Source of the DNA: Euleptes europaea
Taxonomy: Eukaryota > Chordata > Lepidosauria > Squamata > Sphaerodactylidae
Reading direction: 5' to 3'
Assembly (NCBI RefSeq): GCF_029931775.1
Contig: NC_079312.1
Location: 132,107,872-132,171,871 of the forward strand
Length of the DNA: 64,000 nucleotides
The position numbers were made by a program, and so were the translations under genes. Position 1 is the stretch's first letter. Each line of letters opens with the position of its first letter. Positions 11,301 to 21,955 of this stretch are shown in pieces. The notes below the pieces were generated by a model. The model worked only from the letters and a program-made list of their open reading frames with translations, did not search any database and was not told the DNA's origin.

Positions 11301-14300
11301 AGGAGGCAGTCTGGACAATTATATAGCAAAGGAGTTAAAATGACAGACAGCCCTGTATATGGTGAAAGGCGCACTGGAAGGGGACTCGAGAATAAGAATA
11401 AGATTGCCCACTTCATGATCCCTTTGTATAAAACTGAACTTTGCACTCTTCAGAAGCAAACCCTTCAAGTGAAATTTAGCTGCCAAAGTAGCAAAATTCT
11501 TCAGAGCACTTCTAGAAATATGCAGTAGGTAGCGCTAGTGCCTAATTAATCTTGTATTTATCTCTTGCCAGCAAGTACACCGGATAAAAGCCACACAACT
11601 GCCTTCCTGCGCAAAGACTGTATTTTTAAAAGTGATATTTTCTGAATCACGGGGGAATGCATTTCAAGCTAGCCTGATCTTGAGTAAAATAAGGCATGTC
11701 TCCTATGGCCATTGATTTTGAAGGCACACATTTTACTGTGCACTGGGTTGGGTTCAAACTGCCTGTAGTCATCTTTTAAATAAAATAATCCTATGAGCTT
11801 AGTACAGTTAGAGATCCTCCATGAAAACCTTTTGTTTTGCATAATTACTCTTTGGTTCCTACCAAACATGCTGATTACAGCAATTTATGTACTGCCAAGA
11901 CCCCCTGCAGCTAATTTCTTTCGATACTGTTGGGTCAGTTGATCTACCCAAGCTAATATATTCCATCTGGATAGAGCTCAAACACCTGTTGGGAAAAAGA
12001 GAGATGGTTTATGACATTTAAAGTACAGTTTAATGATTTGAGTTGGAAAGGATCATTCAGGCCATCCAGTTCAATCTCTCCCAGAAGCACGACTCCCTTG
12101 ACGCACATCATTTTTTTAAAGCCTCCAAAGATTTACTGAGTAACTTGTTCTATTAGGCAGCTGTTCTTAGGAAGCTTTTTCCTAAGAGTTAACCTATTTT
12201 TCTGGAACTTGGAACATGTTGTGGGTTGTCTAGATCACTCTTGTGACAATCCCTTAGATATCCGATAGCTGCCCGTCTGTCTCTCCAAAGAGGGGTGACT
12301 GGCCCAAGGTCACCCAGCAAGCTTCAGTGGCATGAGCGGGGACTCGAACCTGGGTCTTCCAGATACTAGTCTGACACTCTTAACCACTACACCACACTGG
12401 CTGAAGGCTAGTGAGTACTAAATGAAGTGATGCTGTTCTTGCTTTTTTCTTGCATATAGCATTTATGGTAACACAACACAAAGCTGCATTTTCCTTTCAA
12501 ATGCATTGGCCTGTATCCTACCATTCCACTTAACAAAGTCCGAAGCCTTCATCTAATTTAAGGATCCTTCCTTCAACTTCAGTGGTTCTTCTTCTAGAGG
12601 AAGAGCCACTGAAATTGGAGAAAGTTTTCTTAAGCTTGAAGAAGGCATCAGACTTGGTTGAGTGGAATGGTAGGATACTGGCCATTATTTATACAGTACA
12701 CAATGCGCGTCCTGCCTTCTTTGGCCAACTGTTAGATTGTTAGTTTGATACTGCAGCGTTCTGGCTCATGTATTCAATAATATAAGTGGAAGTTCCCCCA
12801 CCTTCAGTGATTTAGGCTTAGGAGATGCAGCTTATTACATGCATTCTGATCCTTTTCGAATTGACATTTGCTAATACGTAAGTGGTCATTTGTGAGGACT
12901 TCTGGTTTTTCCCCTCCAGTCTTTAATTTTTTTAAATACATTTTGCTTCTCTCAAGTATGTAATACTTTTAGTTTTATACCTATCTACAAAGCTTGTGCT
13001 AGAATTTCTACATCTCACTTCACTGGATTCTCTTCTCTCCAAAGCATCTATAACTAGCATCACTTAGGATTGTCCAAATTTGTAATAAGGGAATTCATAT
13101 TCACTTATTTATTTACAAAATTTATCCCTGCCTTTCTGCCCTCATCAGGACCACAAAGGCAGCTAATGAATTAAAAACATACATAATAAAAACACGTCTT
13201 AAAAGCCATTTTAAAAAAGCACATAATTAAAACCAAGCTAAATTCCCCATACAAAAATAACAAAACAGAGCAGGAAGGCTGGATCACTGAAGGAACTCCA
13301 GATGAAACAACAAGTCTTTACCCATGGGCAGAAGATGGGAACAGAAGGGGCAGGCTAGAGGAGAGAGTTCCAGAATTTTGGTGCCACAACCAAGATGGCC
13401 CTCTCCCAGGTTGCCGCCTGCCTAATCTCAGAAAGCAGGGCAGCCACAGCAGGGTCTCGGGAAATGTAGCAGTCAGGTAGCTTCATAAGGGTGTAGGCGG
13501 TGCCTTCATGAGAAATGGGAACCTAGAAATAGTTGATTAATTGAAGGGTGCCAATTCTAATTAGTGGGGAGGTGAACTAAGGGCATGCTTTAATTTTTGT
13601 GGGTATTTTGGTCCTGGTTCACTGTTATAACAGGGAGTTTTTAAAAAACAGAGTATTAAAGAGGGCTTCGCCCTAACTTTCATGAGCCAGCACCCACTTT
13701 TTTTAGATTCATGTAATCCTACATTCAGATGGTTCTCTCTGTATGTATAGACGCACACACAAACTGTAAGAAGAGTGTGGGGTGAGATGGGGGAACACTG
13801 TCTCACAAAAGCTGATGCCACAATAAATCTGCCAGTCTCCAAGGTGCCACGAGACTCTTCGGCTGCAGCAGACTAAACCATGGTTAGGGTAAAGATGCAA
13901 GCACCGGGTCATTCCTGACCCATGGGGTGACGTCACATCCCGACGTTTACTAGGCAGACTATGCTTACGGGGTGGTTTGCCACTGCCTTCCCCAAAACCA
14001 TGGTTACCCCTCTGGAATTTCCCAGCATGGCCTTCAGCAGACAAGACTGTTGGTGGGGAGGAGGAAGTGCCGCTGATTCACAAGCTTTCAGATCTCAGAA
14101 ACAGGAAAAGGAGGGGTGGAGAACCAGGGCAGTGATGTGGTCTCTCTGTGGGAATGGAAGGACGGCTGGCATGAGTTGTCCTCGTCGCTCCTAGCAAACG
14201 AGGCGCAAAATGCGTAAGGCAATATGTTTTATTAGGTCCGTTTCTTTTGATGCATTCCTACCCCAGCAGAAGTTGATCTCATAAAAGAGATCGCTTTACC

Positions 14301-15820
14301 TATTTTATATCTCTTTGAAATGGGAGGACAGGGAGATTCACTTTTTATCCATTAACACCCCTTGACTCGGTTCCCTTTTCTGTGCAGGAGACTGTGAACA
14401 AGCTGCTCCAGCGCCACTTCAAAGATGACAAAACACAAGGTAATGGCTTTCCCTTCTGTCTCAATAAAGAGGCCAATTCCTGCTAGAGGTCTTGCCAGAC
14501 TCCTCAGCAGAGAGAGATCGCGCTCTCTGGAATATCAGAGGTAATCAAGATCCATGGCAGCCGCCTGCCGATTCCTCAGGTGGGGCAGACAACCGTGCTG
14601 CGGTGAGAGGTGCTCGTGGGTGCGTGTCTCCTGGTGACTCTGTGTTTTCCTCTTCCAGTCAGTGATGATGCTCTGTGGCTGATGGCAGAATTTCTCAAAG
14701 TGTTTGTTCGAGGTGAGTTGTTAAGAGAACATTTTGTTGTTGTTGTTCTGTAGACTGGCCTTCATTAGATGGATGATCTGTAGCCCACAGAAGCGTGGAC
14801 TTTAGTGCAGAACTTGGTGTTCTATGGGATTTTTCTTTTATATTTTGTAGCCTGCTCAGTCATCTAAAAGGCCATACCAGCTAAATGTTGAAATCGGAGA
14901 GGACTAGTCATAGCTTCCAAGCCTTCCAAAACTATTTTTCTTTTCTGTTCCTTTGCCATGCATCCTTTGGCTTACATAGACCTTCCCATCCCAGACTCTG
15001 AAGAAATAACATTAGGTTCAGATATTATCAGTAATAAAACAGTATGTTTGTACTACCATTATATTCTGATTGCAGAATTTGCTTTCTGTTCTTGGTGCAG
15101 AATTTGCACAGTTTAAGTGAAATGCAGGAAGTGGGTTTTTAATTATACTTTTTATGTTTTTATGTTTTTTACACCCACTTTCATAGAATCATAGAGCTGG
15201 AAGGTACCACCAGGGTCATCTAGTCCAACCCCCTGCACAATGCAGGAAATTCACAACTACCTCCCCCCCAAACCTCCAGTGACCCCTAATCCATGCCCAG
15301 AAGATGGCCAAGATGCCCTCCCTCTCATGATCTGCCTAAGGTCATAGAATCACTATGAAATCTCTGGGGCTTTTAGTGCTAGATGGTCACCAGTGCAATC
15401 CTAAATTGAGTTACACTCTTGTAAGCTTATTGACTTCAATTGACTTGGGTAGGATTGCACTTTATAAAGGGGCATTGTACTTAGTTTGGCATTCTTCTTC
15501 TTCTGATAGATAGCTAGATTCTCACCAGTTACTACTACTCACTCATCATTTTATCATGATGTAAATTATCATCATTTTATGTGAGGAGTAGTAACTGGTG
15601 AGAATCCATCAATCTGGTGAGAATCCAGCAATCCTTACCAAAGTGAAGCTCCAATATTTTGCAGAAAGTAATTGCTTTTTTTCAGTATTTTGCAGAAAGT
15701 AATATTTCTTTCTTTCTTTCTTTCTTTCTCTCTTTCTTTCTCTCTTTCTTTCTCTCTTTCTTTCTCTCTCTCTTTCTTTCTCTCTTTCTTTCTTTCTCTC
15801 TTTCTTTCTTTCTCTCTTTC

Positions 15821-15852
<32 letters not shown>

Positions 15853-16287
15853 AACAGGCAAGCAAAAATCTCTATAGAAATAACTGTCCTTCCTGTTAGT
15901 CGAAAGTTATCAGTGTTTCCTAAAGGCCATTTTTCCTTCCTGTCCCTTACCGGTTGCATTTCCCACCCATGTCTGTCTCTGTCTTTTAGAGGCCGCAGCA
16001 CGAGGAGTACGCCAGGCTCAGGCAGAGGACCTGGCCAGAGTGGATATTGAACACGTGGAAAAAGTGCTGCCCCAGCTGGTATGTAAAGCACAGTTCAGAT
16101 TTCTCAATTAACAGGATAAGGATGTGGGCAAAGCCATCTTAATCCCCTTCCTTCTAGGGGATGGTTGGTTGGTTAGTAATATCCCTATCGGGCAAGTGGA
16201 AGTCAAGAAAATATATTACGCAATTTGGAGAGAGTGCCCCATTGAACTAAAAATCATACTCCATTTCCACAGCTTCTGGACTTCTAG
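8310..16287 (+). CDS. CENPX: CENPX (centromere protein X, MHF2/STRA13), complete
   Basis: Known role: histone-fold partner of CENPS (MHF1). The heterotetramer joins the CENP-T-W-S-X nucleosome-like complex at kinetochores and recruits FANCM to branched DNA in the Fanconi anaemia pathway. Seen here: five exons (8310-8348, 14388-14439, 14659-14712, 15990-16078, 16273-16287) that join in phase to an 82-residue protein, close to the human length of 81. The start is [13 protein letters not shown]; the histone fold runs [20 protein letters not shown], then [20 protein letters not shown] and [12 protein letters not shown] at the C-terminus, nearly identical to the mammalian end. All donors and acceptors are canonical. 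It is divergent to LRRC45 and its first intron is about 6 kb. A clean single-copy gene with no breaks. Confidence 0.95.
8512..8685 (+). mobile_element. 'GGGTTGCC' MITE-like repeat
   Basis: Begins AGGGCTGCCAACCTCCAGGT, then CTGGAGATCTCCTGCTATTG, and ends in a pyrimidine-rich tail with CTCCACCCCTAAAG. Same family as 2307-2851, 59785-59838 and 60465-60610. Lies in CENPX intron 1. Confidence 0.65.
8870..8950. repeat. Fragment of the 'GTCCAGTAGCACCTT' palindromic repeat family
   Basis: GAGTCCAGTAGCACCTTAGA followed by AGCTTTCCAGAGTCAAAGCT; one arm of the unit seen whole at 62268-62469. Confidence 0.6.
8951..10085 (-). mobile_element. BovB (RTE-clade) LINE, 5'-truncated and decayed
   Basis: Minus-strand translation gives the reverse-transcriptase region [11 protein letters not shown], then [20 protein letters not shown] (the YxDD catalytic box as YTDD), [47 protein letters not shown] and [15 protein letters not shown]. 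The 3' part reads [19 protein letters not shown] and [17 protein letters not shown]. This is the BovB C-terminus. The open frame is broken in several places: 9231-9734 and 8978-9316 are in different frames, and the region above 9735 is shifted again. Its 3' end carries AAGTGCCGTCAAGTC, shared with the Sauria and 5S-type SINE tails, which fits the known mobilisation of those SINEs by BovB. Confidence 0.88.
10118..10245. repeat. 'GTCCAGTAGCACCTT' family fragment
   Basis: AGGAGTCCAATGGCACCTTAA, then GCTAACAAACATTTTTTCC and GTGAGCTAAAGCTCACAG; a diverged single arm. Confidence 0.6.
12030..12230 (-). repeat. CR1-type LINE 3' region
   Basis: GAGTTGGAAAGGATCATTCA, GCCATCCAGTTCAATCTCTC and AGCCTCCAAAGATTTACTGA are the reversed 3' region of an old CR1-like element. 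Confidence 0.55.
12285..12405 (-). repeat. tRNA-derived SINE, reverse copy
   Basis: GGCCCAAGGTCACCCAGCAA, GGGGACTCGAACCTGGGTCT (reversed B box) and TTAACCACTACACCACACTG (reversed head). Confidence 0.75.
13100..13560 (-). repeat. L2-like LINE fragment (3' end, reversed)
   Basis: Begins with a reversed AT-rich tail (CACTTATTTATTTACAAAAT, CTGCCTTTCTGCCCTCATCA). The body resembles the 3' region of the LINEs at 40.6-44.1 kb (AGTTCCAGAATTTTGGTGCC, AAGATGGCCCTCTCCCAGG). Diverged, no open frame. Confidence 0.45.
13884..13992 (-). repeat. Sauria-type SINE, 3' part
   Basis: GCAAGCACCGGGTCATTCCT, GACGTCACATCCCGACGTTT and GGGGTGGTTTGCCACTGCC; same family as 21646-21955 and 40255-40540, truncated. Confidence 0.7.
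14388..14439 (+). CDS. CENPX: CENPX coding exon 2
   Basis: 52 nt encoding [17 protein letters not shown] plus one base. The acceptor is TTTTCTGTGCAG and the donor CAAG|GTAATG. Confidence 0.95.
14659..14712 (+). CDS. CENPX: CENPX coding exon 3
   Basis: 54 nt encoding [18 protein letters not shown], the central histone-fold helix. The acceptor is CCTCTTCCAG and the donor CGAG|GTGAGT. Confidence 0.95.
15182..15350 (-). repeat. CR1 LINE 3' end
   Basis: TCATAGAATCATAGAGCTGG, ACCAGGGTCATCTAGTCCAA and AAGATGGCCAAGATGCCCTC form the reversed CR1 3' end, with ATAGAATC terminal repeats. Confidence 0.75.
15385..15470. repeat. Small palindromic MITE-like repeat
   Basis: GTGCAATCCTAAATTGAGTT is mirrored by GGGTAGGATTGCACTTTAT, with a centre of AAGCTTATTGACTTCAATTG. 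Related pieces occur at 10735-10780, 17595-17662 and 18500-18600. Confidence 0.6.
15520..15610. repeat. Imperfect inverted repeat
   Basis: GATTCTCACCAGTTACTACT near 15520 is mirrored by AGTAGTAACTGGTGAGAATC ending near 15607. The arms are about 37 bp with a few mismatches around a centre of TCATGATGTAAATTATCATC. Confidence 0.6.
15703..15853. repeat. (CTTT)n/(CT)n pyrimidine microsatellite
   Basis: About 150 bp of interrupted TTTC and TC units, ending in a pure CT run followed by CAACAG. The long arginine/glutamate-rich reading frame across it on the other strand is only its translation. Confidence 0.95.
15990..16078 (+). CDS. CENPX: CENPX coding exon 4
   Basis: 89 nt encoding [19 protein letters not shown] and then [11 protein letters not shown]. 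The acceptor is TGTCTTTTAG and the donor CTG|GTATGT. Confidence 0.95.
16273..16287 (+). CDS. CENPX: CENPX coding exon 5 (last four codons and stop)
   Basis: Encodes LLDF and TAG directly after the acceptor CATTTCCACAG. It is only 15 nt of coding sequence, but the C-terminus LLDF is that of vertebrate CENPX. Confidence 0.93.
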   Translation, partial: LLDF

Positions 16288-16824
16288 AGAGTGAACAACG
16301 CAGCACAAGCATTCTTGTTAGCACCGAAATATCGCCTGAATTCAGGATGGAGTGGATCACAGAGGTGTTTTTTTAAAAAAAACATGGCATCTGTTGTAAA
16401 GAGACTTTAGTTGCTGGCCGGTAGAGTTTTGGCAGCTCTTCTTCCCTGTTTTGAAGCTGATGCTCTCTTTCCATCATTTTTCCTAGGTGCCCAGTAATTT
16501 TAGAGCGGTGCTTGAAAGGGCTTAAAGTCCATCTGTCTTTTCACAACAGGAGGTCGGCAGCAGAGGGCACCTGGCCCATCCTGCCGCTTCCTATTCACAG
16601 CCAGGCAGAGTCTATACTTTCTTTTCCGATGGGAAAAACAGGTGCCTTTCTGTAGGGGTGTGTGGAAAGAGTGAGTACGCCTGGAAGACTTCCCCACACC
16701 GTGGGCTCTCATCACCTCAGCAGGCGTTTAAAGGCCAACTCCGGGCCTCTCTGCTGTCTGAGCTCTTAAACAGGAGCTAGCCCCAGGTCTATGCCAACAG
16801 CAGGTACCTGATCTTTATTTTATA

Positions 16825-16830
16825 AATAAA
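16825..16830 (+). terminator. Probable CENPX polyadenylation signal
   Basis: AATAAA, 538 nt after the stop codon, followed by a T/GT-rich stretch. A second AATAAA occurs at 16969-16974. Confidence 0.55.
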
Positions 16831-17594
16831 CAGTGCCTGTCCCTCAATCCTTTCCAGCATTCCACTGAGGCCATGACATCAAAGAGTGCTTGGAACCTTT
16901 TAACCATTTGATATTCCTCTCAGAAGCTGCTTCCCTCTGCTATAAATTTGTTCTCACAAAGAAACTTCAATAAATCAAAAATAGTCTCCCTCCCTCGTGC
17001 GGGCTTCTTGTTGCAATTAATCATAGAAAGTCAAGTAGCTTCAAAGACTTGTTTGGCCTCTCCCCACCCCCTCTTTGTAGGGCGAAAGAAAAACTTTCAA
17101 AAAAAGGGGCAGAATAACAAACAGCATGTGTGAGGATCCCACATCACGCAAGGCCCAGCCCCTCTGTCAGCAGGGGAGTGGGGTGGGGAGAGAGCTGTGA
17201 AATAGTAAACCTTACACATGGAGGGCAGGGCGTAGCCTAATGAGTCTGGTTCCACTGAGAAATAAAACCGAGGCCCAGTGAGGGAGAAGCAGCTGCCTGT
17301 GGCACTACTGGATGTCACATCAAATCCAAGAAAGCAACAATACCCTCGGGTGGTGGTTGATATGAGCTTGCCAATTAAGTCTCTTTAAGAGGCTAGCTCC
17401 TGCATGGTTGCAGTGAGCAGGGACAAAGGATCCCCGATACATCCAGTAGAGGCTGGGATGCTGTTTTTCAGTGCAGACGCGGTTCTGGTTGCCCGCAAAC
17501 TGGGATATCCACCCTCAGAAAGGCCGGTTTCCTCCTCTTGTGTAGTGGGTTTCATCTGCTCCTTTGACAGCCCCAGAGCGCCATCCTAGGCAGA

Positions 17595-17662
17595 GCTACA
17601 TTCTTCTGAGCTCATTGACTCCAACAGACTTAGAAGGGTGTAACTCAGCTTAGGATGGATAG
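17595..17662. repeat. Small palindromic MITE-like repeat, fragment
   Basis: CTACATTCTTCTGAGCTCAT, then AGACTTAGAAGGGTGTAACT and CAGCTTAGGAT. Confidence 0.5.
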
Positions 17663-17689
17663 TCAACGCTGGCTTAATGTTTTATTTAA

Positions 17690-18235
17690 TCACAGAGTTG
17701 GAAGGGACCACCAGGGTCATCTAGTCGAACCCCCTGCCAACGCAGAAACTGTGTGTGTGTATAAAGTGCCGTCAAGTCGCAGCCAACTTATAGCAACCCC
17801 TCATGAGGTTTTCAAGGCAAGAGACGTTCAGAGGTGGCTTGCCATTGCCTGCCTCTGCATAGGGACCATGGACTTCCTTGGTAGCCTCCCATCCAAGTAG
17901 TAACCAGAGCTAACCCTGCTTAGCATCTCAGATCTGATGAGATCAGGCTAGCCCGGACCATCCAGCTATCCCCAATACTTACAAACCTCCAATGGTGAAG
18001 AGTCTATCACCTCATGAGAGAGATTGTTCCAGTGTCAAACACACCTCACCATCAGGAAATTCTTTACTGTCTATATCCATTAGTCCGAGTCCTGTTATCC
18101 ACAACACAACTGAAAACATATCCATCCCATCCTTCGCATGGCATCCCTTTAGGTATCAGAAGGTGGCGATCATATCGCCTTGCAAGCGTCTGTTCTCCAA
18201 CACAGAGATGTCATATCTATATTGCTACAAACCAA
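17690..18235 (-). repeat. CR1 LINE 3' fragment split by a 5S-type SINE
   Basis: 17690-17745 (CACAGAGTTGGAAGGGACCA, GGTCATCTAGTCGAACCCCC) continues at about 17964-18235 (CAAACCTCCAATGGTGAAGA, ATCAGGAAATTCTTTACTGT, GTATCAGAAGGTGGCGATCA). The SINE in between entered later. Confidence 0.65.
17746..17963 (-). repeat. 5S-rRNA-derived SINE (5S-Sauria type), reverse copy
   Basis: The reversed 5S part TAACCCTGCTTAGCATCTCA and CTCCCATCCAAGTAGTAACC follows the reversed tail AAGTGCCGTCAAGTCGCAGC and TTTTCAAGGCAAGAGACGTT. It is inserted in the CR1 fragment. Confidence 0.82.
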
Positions 18236-18499
18236 GATATGAAACTAGAGGCTGGGGAGGGGGTTGCAAATCTTGGTTAGCATTGCTGCAGATTAATGGT
18301 AAATTATTGTAAAGAAGGGCAGATGGAGGGAGTTGGCACTGAAAAGGTAGGAAACATGTTCCTGAGGCTGCATCCTTACTTGCAAACCATGGGCTCCTTA
18401 TTACATCTGCAATGGACAAGTGTGTCATCAGCAGGAGTCCTTCCCCCCCCCCCCATGGAAGACAAAGCATCCTGAAAACAATGCTGCATACCACTAACA

Positions 18500-18600
18500 C
18501 ACAGCCCAACCCTATGCACACTTACTGGGAATTCCTGCTGCATTTAATAGGATGCAGCTCAAAGTATGGGTTGCGCAGGATAAGGATTGGAACCTTAAAA
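18500..18600. repeat. Small palindromic MITE-like repeat
   Basis: CAGCCCAACCCTATGCACAC, then CTTACTGGGAATTCC; related to 15385-15470. Confidence 0.45.
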
Positions 18601-21114
18601 CCACATGTAATAATTAGATTTGCAGGACCTAGGTTAGAATTACGATAGCAGTAAACAAAAAGTGTAATTGAAAAGTTTTAACAGCCCTCTGTTAAGGCTG
18701 TCTTCCTCAGCATAGGTACAGAACTAGTTACTGACAGCCCTTCACAACTACTGCACTAAAAGCTTGCTTCTATTTAAAAGATGTTTGACCTACAGAAGTA
18801 CATATAGTAGCCCTAGACGCTTTGCCTGTTATACTGACACATCCAAGTGTCTCCTCCTAATCCATAGGTGTAAAAAAACAATGTGGTCTCCTTGAGCTTC
18901 CAGTTAGAACAGCATATTGATCAGGCAGGTGCTTCGTATAAAATAGGCTAAAAGCTACCAGCATTAAAGAGCTCTGGCTACATATTTGCACACATGCACA
19001 CAGTTAACTTGATCCCTGTTAAACAGGTACTAGGAATGTACTATGGAACAGTGAATACAGATATAGGCACCCAGGCATTCATAACAAAGTTGAATTAAAA
19101 ACATACGGGGCTTCTGTTTTAATATACTTGCACCCTTGATTTTTAAATGAGGTTTCTGTGTTTTGATTTAAGTTTTTCTTGGGCAAATCCAAATGGCTGT
19201 CCAAGCTTGGTGTTGAGAAAGAGAGAGACATTGGGGTATTGCTATCTTTCAAAGTTGAACAGACCTAAATGTTCTGAGTTCCCTGAATGGCAGAGGAGTG
19301 TGCACATCTGGTTCACCTAGTAGCAGTCTTGTCCTCTAAACTACACAATATGATTTCTAAGTTGGGTCCAGATTCCCCAGATCTGACTCACTTCCCCCAT
19401 AGCAGCTTTGGGAAACATTTTTAAGGGTCTGTGGGGGGTTGATTTGGCTTGGGACGAAGGCACGGGAAATGGCACCAGGGGGCAGCAGCCCCTCCTCCCT
19501 TAGCACCACAGTTCCAAGTTGAATCAGGCTCCTGCAGACTTTTAAAATATCATCCTCGCAAGTCAGGAACCCAGGGCCACCTTGTTAGAAGTCATATTTC
19601 ATAATTTGGCTGTGAGTGAACAAGCCACACTGAGTTCTGGTGCATGTACTCCATGAGCTTGGAGTCAGATAAGCTTGGAGGAAATGAGCTTGGTCGGATA
19701 AGAACACAATGAATGAGGTAATTGGAAGCTTGAAGGCAGGTTGCTGAGAGGTAGATTGCCACCTGCTTATCAGCAATCTCCTCCAGCATAGCATTCTAGC
19801 CATACTGCATACAAGTTAGTCAAGCTAAACCTTCATTTGAAAACAATTAGGATTCTCATTCTGGGAATCTAAGCAGTGATCCTGTGAGTCTACCACAGTC
19901 TCACTAAACTCAGCAGGCTTCCTCTTTACCCCCATCTGTGGTTAAACAGAAACTGTTACAAGATCTATTAATATCCCCAGTCTGGAAGAAAGGCAGAGTT
20001 GAGCTTCCGCATTGGCACACAGGTCCCATTATTCTCTACTAGGCCAGAAATTCAAAGTAGTCTATCTAAAGTGTAATTCACCTTTTTCCCTGGAAGAACC
20101 AACAGGAGGCATTGCAAATGCAAGTGTAAAGGCGCTGAAGCAACTGTTGGTCAGGAAGAAGGCAGGCTACTGTCATCTGCAGCTTTAAAAAAGAAGAATA
20201 ATTTACTGACTGTACATGAGTATGAATCAGTTTGATAAGAAAGAGGAGTAGAAAAGCTCTTGAACCAAGGTTGACATGTAACTTGAGAGAAACCCCAGGT
20301 GAAGCCAAGCAACTCAATGCAAGTCCAGCATCTGTTAATACATGTATGTTAATACATCAGAACAGCTGCCTCTAGGAAAACATGACTAAATAATTAAGTG
20401 ATCATTCAAAATTGGAAATAGGGTAGGTGTGCCTATGGTGCGCAAATTGTAGAAGTGCAAAGATTTGTTTTCATTTTTAAAGGAATAGCTTCTAACAAAT
20501 ATAAGTTGTGCTTAAAATAAAAGCCATTCCTCTGTCTTTGAAATGCTATGTTCAAAACCCAGACAGAGTTTGGAATTTTTAGTGTGGGGCCCATGCTGCC
20601 ACGAAGACCATGGGAACCCACTCCATCCTGCTTCCCTCCACCACTTGAAATAAAAATAAAGCCATAAAACAAAATTCTAAGTTGTTTAAACACACATCCC
20701 TTTCAACAAGAGACTCGTGTATATGATTCTTCCTAACAGCAGTGTGCATGTTCCATATGAACAGCATTTCAGTGGCAACTTATGGTGCCTAATTTTACAA
20801 TATAAAGACATAAAAGATCACAGGGAAAAACCAAAAAGCAGCTTCAGTGTCAATGGTAAAGGGTCCAGAGGAAACCATTGCAAACTACTGGCACAGAATG
20901 TGGAGTAAGAAGACATTTGCCAAGCTCCTAGACAGAGACATGGAGGTTTTCCACACAGGATTTCCTGTGGTTTCCCCATTACTACTGTAGTTGCCAATTC
21001 AGCGCAGAGGCAATGGGGCTTCCAAATGGTGGGTTTCCCCACATTTTCTCTTCCCCAGCCCACCACAGCTGCCATGCCTCCCCAGTTTTTTTAATGGGTA
21101 ATGCTAGAAGCCCC

Positions 21115-21645
21115 TGTCAAGAGTCATGCCAAGAGTCATGCTTGTCAAGAGTCATGCTTATTCATGCTTATTTCTGTTCAAGTGTACCTATTGGTTTTAC
21201 TGTTCAAGTGTATTGAGTGGTTTTGTTTCTCTGAGATGTTCAAGCTGTCAGGAGTCATGCTGTCCATGGCTCTTGACATGAGTTAGGCCCATTTCTGTTC
21301 AAGTGTTAACCTTTGGTTTCGTTTCTCTGAACCGTTCAAGCTGTCCCCGCTCCTTTCCTCCCCCCCTGCTCGGCCCCCCTGCTCTGACCTTGAGTCTCTA
21401 GCAGGCAACTTCAGTATTATGGCTTGCTCACTCCCTACTGCCTACCAGGCACCGTTATCTCCTAATTCCCAGGCCACTTGGTTTTGCACCTGGGATGACT
21501 CTGTGCTTAAAGTTATGCTTTGTAGTTTGGTTTGTCATTAGCAGCTTTGAACCTGTGGATTGCTTATGCTGTATCTGCGGCTCCTGAATAAATGTTTACC
21601 TGCTTTAGACCTGCCTGTCTGAGCGAGTGACTTTTTGGGATTGCA
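21115..21645 (+). mobile_element. Probable solo LTR of an endogenous retrovirus-like element
   Basis: A TG...CA bounded segment of about 530 bp beginning TGTCAAGAGTCATGC and ending TTTTTGGGATTGCA, with AATAAA at 21587-21592 close to the 3' end followed by a T/G-rich stretch, as in an R-U5 region. Its first 60 bp contain short tandem copies of GTCAAGAGTCATGC. No internal coding region is next to it and no clear target duplication was seen, so the boundaries are provisional. A fossil. Confidence 0.5.
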
Positions 21646-21955
21646 GAGGTTGGCCCCATGGTGCAGAATGGTAAGCTGCAGTACTGCAGTCAAAAGCTCT
21701 GCTCATGACCTGAGTTCGATCCCGACGGAAGTCGGTTTCAGGTAGCCGGCTCAAGGTTGACTCAGCCTTCCATCCTTACGAGGTCGGTAAAATGAGTACC
21801 CAGCTTGCTGGGGGTAAAAGGAAGATGACTGGGGAAGGCACTGGCAAACCACCCCGCAAACAAAGTCTGCCTAGTAAACGTCGGGATGTGACATCACTCC
21901 ATGGGTCAGGAATGACCCAGTGCTTGCACAGGGGACCTTTACCTTTTTTAATGCT
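21646..21955 (+). repeat. Sauria-type tRNA-derived SINE, near full length
   Basis: The head GGTAAGCTGCAGTACTGCAG with B-box-like GAGTTCGATCCC is followed by TTGACTCAGCCTTCCATCCT, AAATGAGTACCCAGCTTGCT and GGCAAACCACCCCGCAAACA. The tail is GATGTGACATCACTCCATGG with GTGCTTGCACAGGGGACCTT. Confidence 0.85.

Larger units (their letters stand above)
8349..14387 (+). other. CENPX intron 1
   Basis: About 6 kb. Beyond the repeats listed separately, 10250-12025 and 12410-13095 show no coding exon and no family I can name. A short piece at 10735-10780 (GTGCAACCCTATGCAGACTT) belongs to the small palindromic repeat seen at 15385-15470. Confidence 0.6.
14713..15989 (+). other. CENPX intron 3 and its repeats
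   Basis: Holds a CR1 3' fragment, a palindromic repeat, an imperfect inverted repeat at 15520-15610 and a pyrimidine microsatellite, each listed separately. 14713-15180 shows nothing recognised. Confidence 0.6.

Noticed and set aside
15609-16091. 160-codon minus-strand frame rich in RERERK repeats
   Set aside because: It is the translation of the CT microsatellite and overlaps CENPX exon 4 on the other strand.
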